From positions 1 through 13,999 of the forward strand of contig CADBNG010000333.1 of NCBI GenBank assembly GCA_902795985.1: a stretch of 13,999 nt of DNA, in the 5' to 3' direction. The translations under genes were made by a program, and so were the position numbers. Source of the DNA: an uncultured Lachnospiraceae bacterium. GTDB lineage: Bacteria > Bacillota_A > Clostridia > Lachnospirales > Lachnospiraceae. Positions 7,569-13,667 of the stretch are shown here, piece after piece. Position 1 is the first letter of the stretch. Each line of letters starts with the position of its first letter. Below the pieces are notes generated by a model that saw only the letters and a program-made list of their open reading frames with translations, made no database searches and was not told the DNA's origin.

Positions 7569-9515
7569 ATGGAAAGAAAGTACCCGAATTTATGCAAACC
7601 GATCACACTGGGCCGCACCACCTTCCGCAACAGAATGTTCTCTGCCCCCATGGGCGGAACGGACATCACCAACGACGGATGCATCGGCCCGAAGTCCGCG
7701 GCATTCTATGAACTTCGCGGTAAGGGCGGAGCCGGTGCGGTAACGGTCTCCGAACTGATGGTTCATCCCGCCACAGACGGGTCCCATGCCTACCATCTGG
7801 ATGAGAAGATTTTGAATTCCCTGGCCTGCGCGACCTATGCAGCCGACGCGATCCGCCGCCATGGAGCGATCCCTTCGCTGGAGCTTTCCCATTCCGGTAT
7901 GTTCGCCGGAACCTATATGACGGATAAGGAAAAACAGAAGTCCCTGAACCAGTGGGGCCCCTCCGATACCGTCCGCGCGGACGGCGTGGAAGTCAAGGCG
8001 CTGACACTGGATATGATCGACGACATTATCGCGTCCTATGGCAAAGTCGCGGCTCTGGCCAAGAGAGCGGGCTTTGAGATGCTGATGATCCACGGCGGCC
8101 ACGGCTGGCTGATCAACCAGTTCCTTTCCCCGCTGTTCAACAAGAGAACCGACGAGTATGGCGGCTCCCTTGAAAACCGCTGCCGTTTTGCCATCCGTGC
8201 CTGCCAGGCGGTTCGTGATGCGGTCGGCCCGTTCTTCCCCATCGAGTTCCGTATGAGCGGAGCCGAGTTCTGCGAAGGCGGCTATGATATCGACGAAGGC
8301 GTCCGCATTGCGAAACAGCTTGAGCCGTATGTGGATATGTTCAACGTCAGCGCCGGAACCTATCAGAAGACCTTCGGCATCACCCATCCCTCCATGTTCG
8401 AGGAGCACGGCCGCAACGTCTATCTGGCAGCTGAAATCAAGAAGAACGTCAGCAAAGCGGTTGCGACCATCGGCGGCATCAACGATCCCGCGCAGATGGA
8501 AGAAATCATTGCCTCCGGCAAAGCCGACGTCATCTACATGGGACGTGCCCTTCTGGCCGATCCGTTCCTTCCGAACAAAGTCATGGCGAACGAAGACGAC
8601 AAGATCGTCCGCTGCCTGCGCTGCTTCGTCTGCATGTCCGAACGCGCGACGACCTCGACCCGCCGCTGCACCGTGAACCCGCTGATCGGCCGCGAGATCG
8701 AAGGCGACGAAGTAAAACCGGCACCGATCAAGAAGAAGGTCCTGGTTGCCGGAGCCGGCCCGGGAGGACTTTACGCGGCTTATACCGCTGCCAGAAGAGG
8801 CCATCAGGTCATCCTCTGCGAAAAGTCCGATGCCTGCGGAGGTATCCTGAAGAGCGAGCAGGCGCTGCCCTTCAAGTACGATATGTATCGTCTGGCCGGC
8901 ACTTATGAGAAACTGGCGCGCGAAGCCGGCGTACGTATTAAACTGAATACGGAAGTTACTGCCGCTTATGTTGAAAAGGAAGCTCCGGACGCCCTGATCA
9001 TCGCTGCCGGTTCCACCCCGATTGTCCCGCCGATTCCGGGTCTGAACGGACCCAACGTGGTGGTTGTCAACAACTACTATAAAGAAGAGGACAAGGTCGG
9101 CGACGAAGTCGTCGTCATCGGCGCCGGTCTGGCCGGCTGCGAATGCGCGGTCCATCTGGGCATGCTCGGCAAGAAGGTCAATCTGGTGGAAATGCGCGAC
9201 GTCATGGCACCGGATGCCAACATCCGCCATCGTCCGCTTCTGATGGAGCAGATCGCGAAATACGCGAACGTCTTCCTGGAGCACAAAGCCCTTCGCGTTA
9301 CCGAAGAAGGCGTATGGTGCGAGAACAAAGACGGTGAAGAAGTGCTCGTCCCCGGACCCAGCGTGATCTGCGCCATGGGCCAGCGCGGCAACTTCAAAGT
9401 CGTGGAAGAGCTTCAGGACACCGCTCCGTTTGTCCGCGTTATCGGCGACGCGTCCCGTGTATCCAATATCTGCAATGCAGTCTATTGGGGATATCACGCG
9501 GCACTGGATATCTGA
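7569..9515 (+). CDS. Old Yellow Enzyme/2,4-dienoyl-CoA-reductase-type Fe-S flavoprotein
   Basis: NAD(P)H-dependent FMN/FAD/4Fe-4S ene-reductase, 648 residues, the usual size of FadH/BaiCD-like proteins. Residues 1-345 form the FMN TIM barrel, with SAPMGG (25-30), the active-site MIHGGHGWLINQFLSP (H175, H178), YGGSLENR (197-204) and IYMGRALLADP (322-332). Four cysteines follow, C349, C352, C355 and C367 (CxxC-x2-C-x11-C), suited to a 4Fe-4S cluster. The FAD fold is marked by GAGPGG (395-400) and the NAD(P)H fold by VVVIGAGLAGCE (514-525). Start ATG 7569 follows GAGGTGA. Family members reduce conjugated C=C bonds in dienoyl-CoA, bile acids, steroids, cinnamates or other enoates; the substrate here cannot be told. 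Codon use leans to C-ending codons more than the preceding genes, hinting at higher expression. Confidence 0.92.
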   Translation: MERKYPNLCKPITLGRTTFRNRMFSAPMGGTDITNDGCIGPKSAAFYELRGKGGAGAVTVSELMVHPATDGSHAYHLDEKILNSLACATYAADAIRRHGAIPSLELSHSGMFAGTYMTDKEKQKSLNQWGPSDTVRADGVEVKALTLDMIDDIIASYGKVAALAKRAGFEMLMIHGGHGWLINQFLSPLFNKRTDEYGGSLENRCRFAIRACQAVRDAVGPFFPIEFRMSGAEFCEGGYDIDEGVRIAKQLEPYVDMFNVSAGTYQKTFGITHPSMFEEHGRNVYLAAEIKKNVSKAVATIGGINDPAQMEEIIASGKADVIYMGRALLADPFLPNKVMANEDDKIVRCLRCFVCMSERATTSTRRCTVNPLIGREIEGDEVKPAPIKKKVLVAGAGPGGLYAAYTAARRGHQVILCEKSDACGGILKSEQALPFKYDMYRLAGTYEKLAREAGVRIKLNTEVTAAYVEKEAPDALIIAAGSTPIVPPIPGLNGPNVVVVNNYYKEEDKVGDEVVVIGAGLAGCECAVHLGMLGKKVNLVEMRDVMAPDANIRHRPLLMEQIAKYANVFLEHKALRVTEEGVWCENKDGEEVLVPGPSVICAMGQRGNFKVVEELQDTAPFVRVIGDASRVSNICNAVYWGYHAALDI

Positions 9516-9545
9516 TCCTCCGGACAATCCGGAAAACGCAAAATC

Positions 9546-9573
9546 AAAGGGCTGCCGGTTCGGCAGCCCTTTT
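9546..9573 (+). terminator. Rho-independent terminator after the OYE-type reductase
   Basis: AAAGGGCTGCC (9546-9556) pairs perfectly with GGCAGCCCTTT (9562-9572) around a GGTTC loop, ending in four T's. The opposite strand also ends in a T-rich run, so it may stop transcription from both sides between these convergent units. Confidence 0.93.
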
Positions 9574-9582
9574 CATACGTAC

Positions 9583-9610
9583 GGATCACAGGGACAGTCC
9601 CCATTGATCC
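9583..9610. repeat. REP-like nested palindrome
   Basis: GGATCA (9583-9588) is complementary to TGATCC (9605-9610). Nested inside is the palindrome GGGAC-A-GTCCC (9591-9601). No T-run follows on either strand, so it does not look like a terminator. It ends five bases from the rubrerythrin stop. It resembles GGGGAC...GTCCC repeats I remember between genes in Clostridia genomes; only one copy is visible here. Confidence 0.5.
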
Positions 9611-9614
9611 GGAA

Positions 9615-10154
9615 TCAGTAATTTTCGCTTCTCATCTCGAAATAGCTCTGCGGATGCGCGCAGGTCGGGCAGATTTCCGGAGCCTTTGTTCCGACAATAA
9701 TATGTCCGCAGTTCCGGCATTCCCAGACCTTGACTTCGCTCTTTTCGAAGACCTGGGCGGTTTCCACATTCTTCAGCAGCGCGCGGTAGCGTTCCTCATG
9801 ATGCTTTTCGATCGCCGCGACCAGACGGAAACGGGCCGCCAGCTCCGGAAAGCCTTCTTCCTCAGCCGTTTTGGCAAAGCCTTCATACATATCGGTCCAT
9901 TCGTAGTTCTCGCCTTCCGCGGCGGCTGCAAGATTGGCGGCAGTATCGCCGATCCCGTTCAGTTCCTTGAACCACAGTTCGGCATGTTCCTTTTCATTGT
10001 CGGCGGTCTTCTGGAACAGAGCGGCAATCTGCTCATAGCCTTCCTTTTTTGCCCTGGAAGCAAAATACGTGTACTTGTTTCTGGCCTGGGATTCTCCCGC
10101 GAATGCTTCCCAGAGATTTTTTTCGGTCTGTGTTCCTTCATACGGATTGCTCAT
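9615..10154 (-). CDS. Rubrerythrin
   Basis: Rubrerythrin reduces hydrogen peroxide to water using a diiron centre fed by a rubredoxin-like iron site, protecting anaerobes from oxygen; it is cytosolic. The 179 residues show the ferritin-like four-helix domain with E21 (ExxAR), E54-xx-H57, acidic residues around 98-100 and E116-xx-H119 as probable metal ligands. The C-terminal rubredoxin-like domain has C146, C149, C162 and C165 (CxxC-x12-CxxC). Length and order match classical rubrerythrin. The ATG start (complement of 10152-10154) follows a GGCAGGA site. It lies 63 nt downstream of the nitroreductase-family gene with no obvious promoter between, so the two are probably one operon. The gene family name rbr is not assigned as a locus symbol here. 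Confidence 0.95.
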   Translation of the reverse strand: MSNPYEGTQTEKNLWEAFAGESQARNKYTYFASRAKKEGYEQIAALFQKTADNEKEHAELWFKELNGIGDTAANLAAAAEGENYEWTDMYEGFAKTAEEEGFPELAARFRLVAAIEKHHEERYRALLKNVETAQVFEKSEVKVWECRNCGHIIVGTKAPEICPTCAHPQSYFEMRSENY

Positions 10155-10192
10155 ATTATTGTCCTGCCTTTCTTTTTGATTTCCGCGTTTCC

Positions 10193-10221
10193 CTGAACGA
10201 AGAGAAGACTCCCGCGTTCAG
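10193..10221 (-). other. Inverted repeat between the two minus-strand redox genes
   Basis: CTGAACG (10193-10199) and CGTTCAG (10215-10221) are perfect complements around a 15-nt loop, overlapping the nitroreductase stop codon. No T-run follows on the minus strand. It could be an mRNA processing or stability element, or chance. Confidence 0.3.
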
Positions 10222-10712
10222 TTTACATAGTGGATCCGATCCGGGTTGAAACGGATCCGCTGTTCCCTCGTTTCCGCCGAATAGCCCACCGCAAACAGGG
10301 CGAAGGGGCGCACCGTATCCGGCAGAGAAAGGATTTCTTCCACAGCCTGCATCCGCTCCTCCACCGGAGCGATACCGATCCAGACGCCTCCGAGTCCCTG
10401 TTCATCCGCAGCCAGCCAGAGATTCTCCGTACAGGCCGCCATGTCAATGTCGATGCTGTAGGGGACCTTGCTGTCCTTCCGGTAAACGGGAACGATCACC
10501 ACGGGAGCGCCGGCAGCGCAGCCGGAATACGCCGTAGCTTTGGAAAGCTTCTGAATAAGTTCCTTGTTGGTTACCACATAGAATTCCCAGGGCCTCTGAT
10601 TGTGGGCCGACGGGGCCTGCATGGCCGCCCTCATCATGTATTCGATTTTTTCCGGCTCCACAGGCCGGTCCTGGTATTTCCGGATGCTCATCCGGTGCAG
10701 CAAACAGCTCAT
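10218..10712 (-). CDS. Nitroreductase-family FMN oxidoreductase
   Basis: Small FMN-dependent NAD(P)H oxidoreductase of the nitroreductase superfamily, 164 residues, at the short end of the family's range. Visible family marks are the N-terminal R7-M-S-I-R-K-Y phosphate-binding segment, APSAHNQRPWEF (33-44), and ENLWLAADEQGLGGVWIG (96-113), which forms the FMN pocket. The true substrate (nitro compounds, quinones, flavins or others) cannot be read from the sequence. The ATG start (complement of 10710-10712) has a CAGGAGAT site at proper distance; an internal ATG at residue 8 is less likely because it would remove the conserved arginine. It is the first gene after a good promoter and is followed by rubrerythrin, suggesting a redox or oxygen-stress operon. 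Confidence 0.9.
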   Translation of the reverse strand: MSCLLHRMSIRKYQDRPVEPEKIEYMMRAAMQAPSAHNQRPWEFYVVTNKELIQKLSKATAYSGCAAGAPVVIVPVYRKDSKVPYSIDIDMAACTENLWLAADEQGLGGVWIGIAPVEERMQAVEEILSLPDTVRPFALFAVGYSAETREQRIRFNPDRIHYVN

Positions 10713-10746
10713 GATCTGATCTCCTGTTCGGTTTTTCTGATGTCTT

Positions 10747-10775
10747 ATTGTATCCTAAACCATGGGGGCTTTCAA
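10747..10775 (-). promoter_or_regulatory. Promoter of the nitroreductase-rubrerythrin operon
   Basis: On the minus strand, TTGAAA (complement of 10770-10775) and TACAAT (complement of 10747-10752) are separated by exactly 17 nt, each one or two bases from sigma-A consensus. Transcription would start near 10740, giving a leader of about 28 nt before the nitroreductase ATG. Confidence 0.75.
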
Positions 10776-10902
10776 GAGTGCCCGGCCCTGAATTCTCTGC
10801 GCGAAAGCAGCATTTAACCCCTCCTTAACGGCGGCTTTTGTTCATTGCCCGCTGCGCTGGATTCCGCCGCCATTTCATCAGTAAAAGTTTGTTTTTTAAT
10901 GG
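10776..10902. other. Spacer between divergent promoters
   Basis: The whole interval between the two start codons (10713-11084) holds the two divergent promoters, this spacer and the rplM leader. I see no gene in the spacer. GGCGGC (10829-10834) and GCCGCC (10866-10871) could pair over a long loop, but this may be chance. The A/T-rich stretch just before 10903 could act as an UP element for the ribosomal promoter. Confidence 0.4.
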
Positions 10903-10931
10903 TTGACACAAAAAGGAGGATACTCTATAAT
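10903..10931 (+). promoter_or_regulatory. Consensus sigma-A promoter of rplM-rpsI
   Basis: A perfect TTGACA (10903-10908) and a perfect TATAAT (10926-10931) are separated by 17 nt, with AT-rich DNA upstream. This is a strong housekeeping promoter, as expected for a ribosomal protein operon. Transcription should begin near 10938. Confidence 0.95.
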
Positions 10932-10937
10932 ATCTCA

Positions 10938-11084
10938 GTGCGACTTTAGGCGCAGTCGGTTTTTCATGCCTTCCCAACATGAACTGCCGGACCCGCCAAA
11001 ACGCGCGACCGGATCCGACCGGCCATAGCCCCGGCTGGAAGATCCACAGGACGTTCAGACAGAAATCGTAAGGAGGCTTTATCC
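10938..11084 (+). ncRNA. Structured 5' leader of rplM, probable L13 autoregulatory leader
   Basis: The leader is about 147 nt, long for a two-gene operon. Visible structure includes CGACT (10941-10945) pairing AGTCG (10954-10958), and a longer hairpin in which GGATC (11011-11015) pairs GATCC (11041-11045) and CCGGCC (11019-11024) pairs GGCTGG (11033-11038, one G-U) around ATAGCCCC. Firmicutes rplM operons are known to carry an L13 leader that binds excess L13. The position and structure fit; no covariance test was done. Confidence 0.6.
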
Positions 11085-11513
11085 ATGAAGACATTTATGG
11101 CTAATCCGGATAAATTGGAAAAGAAATGGTATCTGGTCGACGCCGAAGGATGTACTCTTGGCCGTTTATCCTCGGAAATCGCAAAGATCTTAAGAGGAAA
11201 GAACAAACCCGAGTATACGCCTTTTGTCGATACCGGTGATTATGTGATCGTTGTCAACGCCGATAAGATCAAAGTAACCGGCAAAAAGCTGGATCAGAAA
11301 ATCTATTATCATCATTCCGCATACGTCGGCGGCATGAAGGAAGCAACTCTGAAGGAGATGCTTGCCAAGAAGCCGGAGCGGGTGATCGAACTGGCCGTTA
11401 AGGGCATGCTTCCCAAAGGACCGCTTGGAAGAGCGATGGCTGGAAAGCTGTTTGTATACGCAGGACCGGAACATCCGCATGCTGCCCAGAAACCTGAGCA
11501 GATCACGTTCTAA
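11085..11513 (+). CDS. rplM: 50S ribosomal protein L13
   Basis: L13 is an early-assembling protein of the large ribosomal subunit. The 142-residue sequence is full length and carries the family landmarks: [21 protein letters not shown] at the N-terminus, [41 protein letters not shown], the KMYYHHS-like segment [11 protein letters not shown], and the [12 protein letters not shown] signature followed by [18 protein letters not shown]. The ATG at 11085 has an ideal AAGGAGG (11070-11076). rpsI follows after 14 nt, the standard arrangement. It is read from a perfect consensus promoter through a structured leader and is probably autoregulated by its own product. Confidence 0.98.
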   Translation: MKTFMANPDKLEKKWYLVDAEGCTLGRLSSEIAKILRGKNKPEYTPFVDTGDYVIVVNADKIKVTGKKLDQKIYYHHSAYVGGMKEATLKEMLAKKPERVIELAVKGMLPKGPLGRAMAGKLFVYAGPEHPHAAQKPEQITF

Positions 11514-11527
11514 AGGAGGGGTGAGAA

Positions 11528-11920
11528 ATGGCGACTGATAAATTCTACGGAACAGGAAGAAGAAAAAAATCCATTGCCAGAGTATACCTTGCACCGGGTA
11601 CCGGCAATATCACGATTAATAAAAGAACGCTGGACGACTATTTCGGCCTTGAGACCCTTAAGACCATCATCCGTCAGCCGTTCGTAGCAACCGAAACGCT
11701 CGGCAAGTTTGACGTGACCGTTACCGTTAAGGGCGGCGGCTTCACCGGACAGGCCGGAGCAATCCGTCACGGCATCTCCCGCGCCCTTCTGGAAGCGGAT
11801 CCCGAATATCGTCCGATCCTCAAGAAGGCCGGATATCTGACCCGTGACCCGAGAATGAAAGAGCGTAAGAAGTACGGCCTCAAAGCCGCTCGTCGCGCAC
11901 CGCAGTTCTCGAAGAGATAA
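11528..11920 (+). CDS. rpsI: 30S ribosomal protein S9
   Basis: S9 is a small-subunit protein whose C-terminal tail reaches the P-site tRNA. The 130-residue sequence has the expected [14 protein letters not shown] near the start, [21 protein letters not shown] in the middle and the conserved basic tail ending in APQFSKR. The tail is intact. The ATG at 11528 follows AAAGGAGGGGTGAG, overlapping the end of rplM's trailer. Codons in the second half lean to C-ending forms, as in highly expressed genes. A strong terminator follows 20 nt after the stop. In some Firmicutes the 3' end of rpsI is, as I recall, a target for integrative elements, which matters for the region downstream. Confidence 0.98.
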   Translation: MATDKFYGTGRRKKSIARVYLAPGTGNITINKRTLDDYFGLETLKTIIRQPFVATETLGKFDVTVTVKGGGFTGQAGAIRHGISRALLEADPEYRPILKKAGYLTRDPRMKERKKYGLKAARRAPQFSKR

Positions 11921-11940
11921 TCAACCACTATTTTGCTTCA

Positions 11941-11976
11941 AAAACCCCGGAAATACAGTACTTTCCGGGGTTTTTT
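11941..11976 (+). terminator. Rho-independent terminator of rplM-rpsI
   Basis: AAAACCCCGGAAA (11941-11953) pairs perfectly with TTTCCGGGGTTTT (11962-11974) around an 8-nt loop and ends in six T's. This is a textbook intrinsic terminator. Confidence 0.96.
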
Positions 11977-12018
11977 CATTTCCCGGAGTCTGACGTGGTT
12001 TGAACCATTATGTAACGA

Positions 12019-12123
12019 TTTAACCCGTTTTTTAGGGGTTGAAAATGGGTTGAATGGCCAAATGGGTTGAAAAATGGGTTGAAGATGGAACATTAAGAAG
12101 TCGATTTTAAGATGTTTTAACCC
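12019..12123 (+). repeat. GGGTTGAA repeat cluster with inverted flanking copies
   Basis: GGGTTGAA occurs four times in direct orientation at 12036-12043, 12047-12054, 12064-12071 and 12076-12083, three of them as ATGGGTTGAA. Inverted near-copies TTTAACCC flank the set at 12019-12026 and 12116-12123. A separate palindrome, TGGTT-TG-AACCA, lies just before at 11996-12007. The layout suits a protein-binding array (integrase arm sites, partition site or operator); which protein binds is unknown. Confidence 0.75.
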
Positions 12124-12237
12124 AGCCCGTCAGAAACGATTCTTTTCCGGCAGAGACAGGCCGTAAGCCGGCATCGAGTGAGATGTATTTTTGTAACGGT
12201 TTGTCGCGATCTGACGAAATGCATTCATGTTTATACA
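12124..12237 (+). other. Non-coding stretch before the parB-like gene
   Basis: The gap from 11977 to 12288 exceeds 300 nt. It holds the repeat cluster, this stretch and a terminator hairpin. Here I see CCGGC (12147-12151) complementary to GCCGG (12167-12171) and no convincing promoter. A 38-codon frame (ATG 12183 to TAA 12297-12299) crosses the hairpin and overlaps the parB start; its ribosome binding site is poor. Confidence 0.4.
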
Positions 12238-12267
12238 AGCTCGGCATGTTCCAATGCCGGGCTTTTT
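12238..12267 (+). terminator. Terminator hairpin immediately before the parB-like RBS
   Basis: AGCTCGGCAT (12238-12247) pairs with ATGCCGGGCT (12254-12263, one G-U) around GTTCCA and runs into five T's. The AAGGAGG of the following gene begins only seven nt later (12275). A terminator placed there should act as an attenuator of the parB-like gene unless read through. Confidence 0.8.
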
Positions 12268-12288
12268 GTGTCTTAAGGAGGAAAGAAC

Positions 12289-13155
12289 ATGGAATGTAAG
12301 AAGCAGGAAAAGATCCAGAACATTGAACTGAGCAAACTGACAGCGTTTAAGAACCATCCCTTCATCGTCAGGGATGATGAACAGATGCAGATGCTTACAG
12401 AGAGTATTCGAATGATGGGGGTATTGGTTCCTGCTATTGCAGTTCCCTTCTCTGATGGATCGTATGAACTGATATCCGGGCACAGAAGGAAACATGCCTG
12501 TGAGTTGCTGGGAATCGAGACACTACCAGTTATTGTCAGGAGTGTGGATGAAGATACTGCAATTATTATGATGGTGGACAGTAATTATCAAAGGGAAGAG
12601 ATCCTTCCCAGTGAAAAAGCGAGAGCATACAGGATGAAGCTTGATGCAATCAAACGCCAGGGGGCACGCACGGACCTTGCTCCTGTCCAGGTTGGACAGA
12701 AGTTAAAAAAGTCGTCGAGGGATCTCATCGCGGAAAACAGTCCGGACAGCTCGTCTCAGATCCAGAGATATCTCAGACTGAATGAGCTGCTGCCTGAATT
12801 ATTACAGATGGTTGATGTTGGCAGGATCGCGCTGACCCCCGCGTCCGAGTTGTCGTTCCTTTCGAAAGAAGAGCAGAGGATCCTTTTGCTGACAATTGAG
12901 AGCGAACAGGCAACGCCGTCTCTTTCACAGGCGCAGAGAATGAAAAAGTTATCAAAGCAGGGAATGCTTACAGATGACAGGATTCTGGAAATCATGATGG
13001 AACAGAAGAAACCGGATTGCTGGAACCTGACCCTGCCAATAGACAAAATTTCAAAATGCTTTCCGGAATCCTATACACCGCAGAAAATGGAGCACGTCAT
13101 CCTTAAGTTGTTGGACAGCTGGATGAGGCATCGGATAGCAAAAGAAAACAGGTGA
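12289..13155 (+). CDS. ParB-like partition/regulatory protein of mobile-element type
   Basis: ParB-family DNA-binding protein, 288 residues. The N-terminal ParB domain (about 8-115) keeps the family boxes: the SGHRRKHA motif (63-70), equivalent to the G-x-R-R box of chromosomal ParB, and NYQREEILPSEKARAY (99-114), equivalent to the ENxQR box; both line the CTP pocket in characterised ParB proteins. A helix-turn-helix region follows (about 140-190, SSRDLIAENSP, then RYLRLNELLPELL), then a variable C-terminal domain. The ATG at 12289 has AAGGAGG at 12275-12281. There is no parA beside it. Similar orphan ParB-like proteins occur in conjugative elements and plasmids of Lachnospiraceae. It could act in element maintenance or as a transcription regulator. 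Codon use has more A/T-ending codons than upstream genes. Confidence 0.85.
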   Translation: MECKKQEKIQNIELSKLTAFKNHPFIVRDDEQMQMLTESIRMMGVLVPAIAVPFSDGSYELISGHRRKHACELLGIETLPVIVRSVDEDTAIIMMVDSNYQREEILPSEKARAYRMKLDAIKRQGARTDLAPVQVGQKLKKSSRDLIAENSPDSSSQIQRYLRLNELLPELLQMVDVGRIALTPASELSFLSKEEQRILLLTIESEQATPSLSQAQRMKKLSKQGMLTDDRILEIMMEQKKPDCWNLTLPIDKISKCFPESYTPQKMEHVILKLLDSWMRHRIAKENR

Positions 13156-13229
13156 GATGATCTTGCTTCTATATATTTCAATCGAATCGTTAAACAATTC
13201 ATTATGATCGTAAAGACCACATCTAAGTA

Positions 13230-13267
13230 AAAATCCAGGCGGTTCAAGGCCTGGATTTTCTTTTTTT
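13230..13267. terminator. Strong bidirectional terminator after the parB-like gene
   Basis: AAAATCCAGGC (13230-13240) pairs perfectly with GCCTGGATTTT (13249-13259) around an 8-nt loop, followed by C and seven T's. On the minus strand the stem is followed by TTTTTAC, so it can also end the minus-strand fragment. Between the parB-like stop and this hairpin I see only AT-rich DNA. Confidence 0.92.
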
Positions 13268-13276
13268 AAATTTTTT

Positions 13277-13667
13277 TCATATCAATCCGCACAAATGGGC
13301 TTTTTTTCGACCGCATAAACCAAAGTACTCTTCTATTCTTTTGTTCCTCTTCTCTAAAAAATCATACTCTCTTTCCAAAAAGGACATATAGGCGTTGTAA
13401 GTTTTAGGTAAACCATCTTCAGAAAAATCACCTTTTCCTTCCCAGATTATTACGGACTGATAATCCTCACTTACACAATCCTGTAAGAAGAAGTAATTTA
13501 CATATCCTTTAAAATCAATAAACAGATCAAAAATTTTTTTCTGCTTCAAGGGCTTTGGAAAGAGGGCTTTGCTGGTTTGAATAGTACCTTCTTATACATT
13601 CCATTGTAAGATCCCAGCGATCAGAAATAAATTGATTGGTACTTCTGCGCTGATTCATACTGTTACA
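13277..13667 (-). pseudogene. 5'-truncated, frameshifted DUF6994-like gene remnant
   Basis: Two minus-strand frames together give one protein end. Frame A runs from an ATG at 13656-13658 and reads MNQRRSTNQFISDRWDLT, then MECIRRYYSNQQSPLSKALE, stopping at TGA 13527-13529. Frame B continues with DLFIDFKGYVNYFFLQDCVS, SEDGLPKTYNAY and RNKRIEEYF, ending at 13277. The switch falls in an A7T5 run (13529-13540), where a one-base change restores the frame. The joined sequence resembles the C-terminal half of the DUF6994 family as I remember it; full members have over 100 more residues before MNQ. The upstream part is missing because the reading frame of the neighbouring gene fragment ends exactly there. 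The remnant is AT-rich. The function of the family is unknown to me; the copy is probably dead. Confidence 0.7.

Noticed and set aside
7590..9527. A 645-codon open frame on the strand opposite the ene-reductase
   Set aside because: It mirrors a clearly real, motif-rich gene. The translation shows no recognisable domain, and long antisense frames arise easily opposite genes with C- and G-biased codons.
12036..12083. Possible CRISPR array in the GGGTTGAA repeats
   Set aside because: The repeat unit is only 8-10 nt and the spacings are 11-17 nt, far below CRISPR repeat and spacer lengths, and there is no cas gene.
12130..12495. Minus-strand frame of 121 codons overlapping the parB-like start
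   Set aside because: It spans a terminator hairpin and the antisense of a supported gene, and its translation has no recognisable features.
13157..13207. 16-codon frame (ATG 13157) just after the parB-like gene
   Set aside because: It is very short, lies in AT-rich DNA, and nothing supports its translation beyond proximity.
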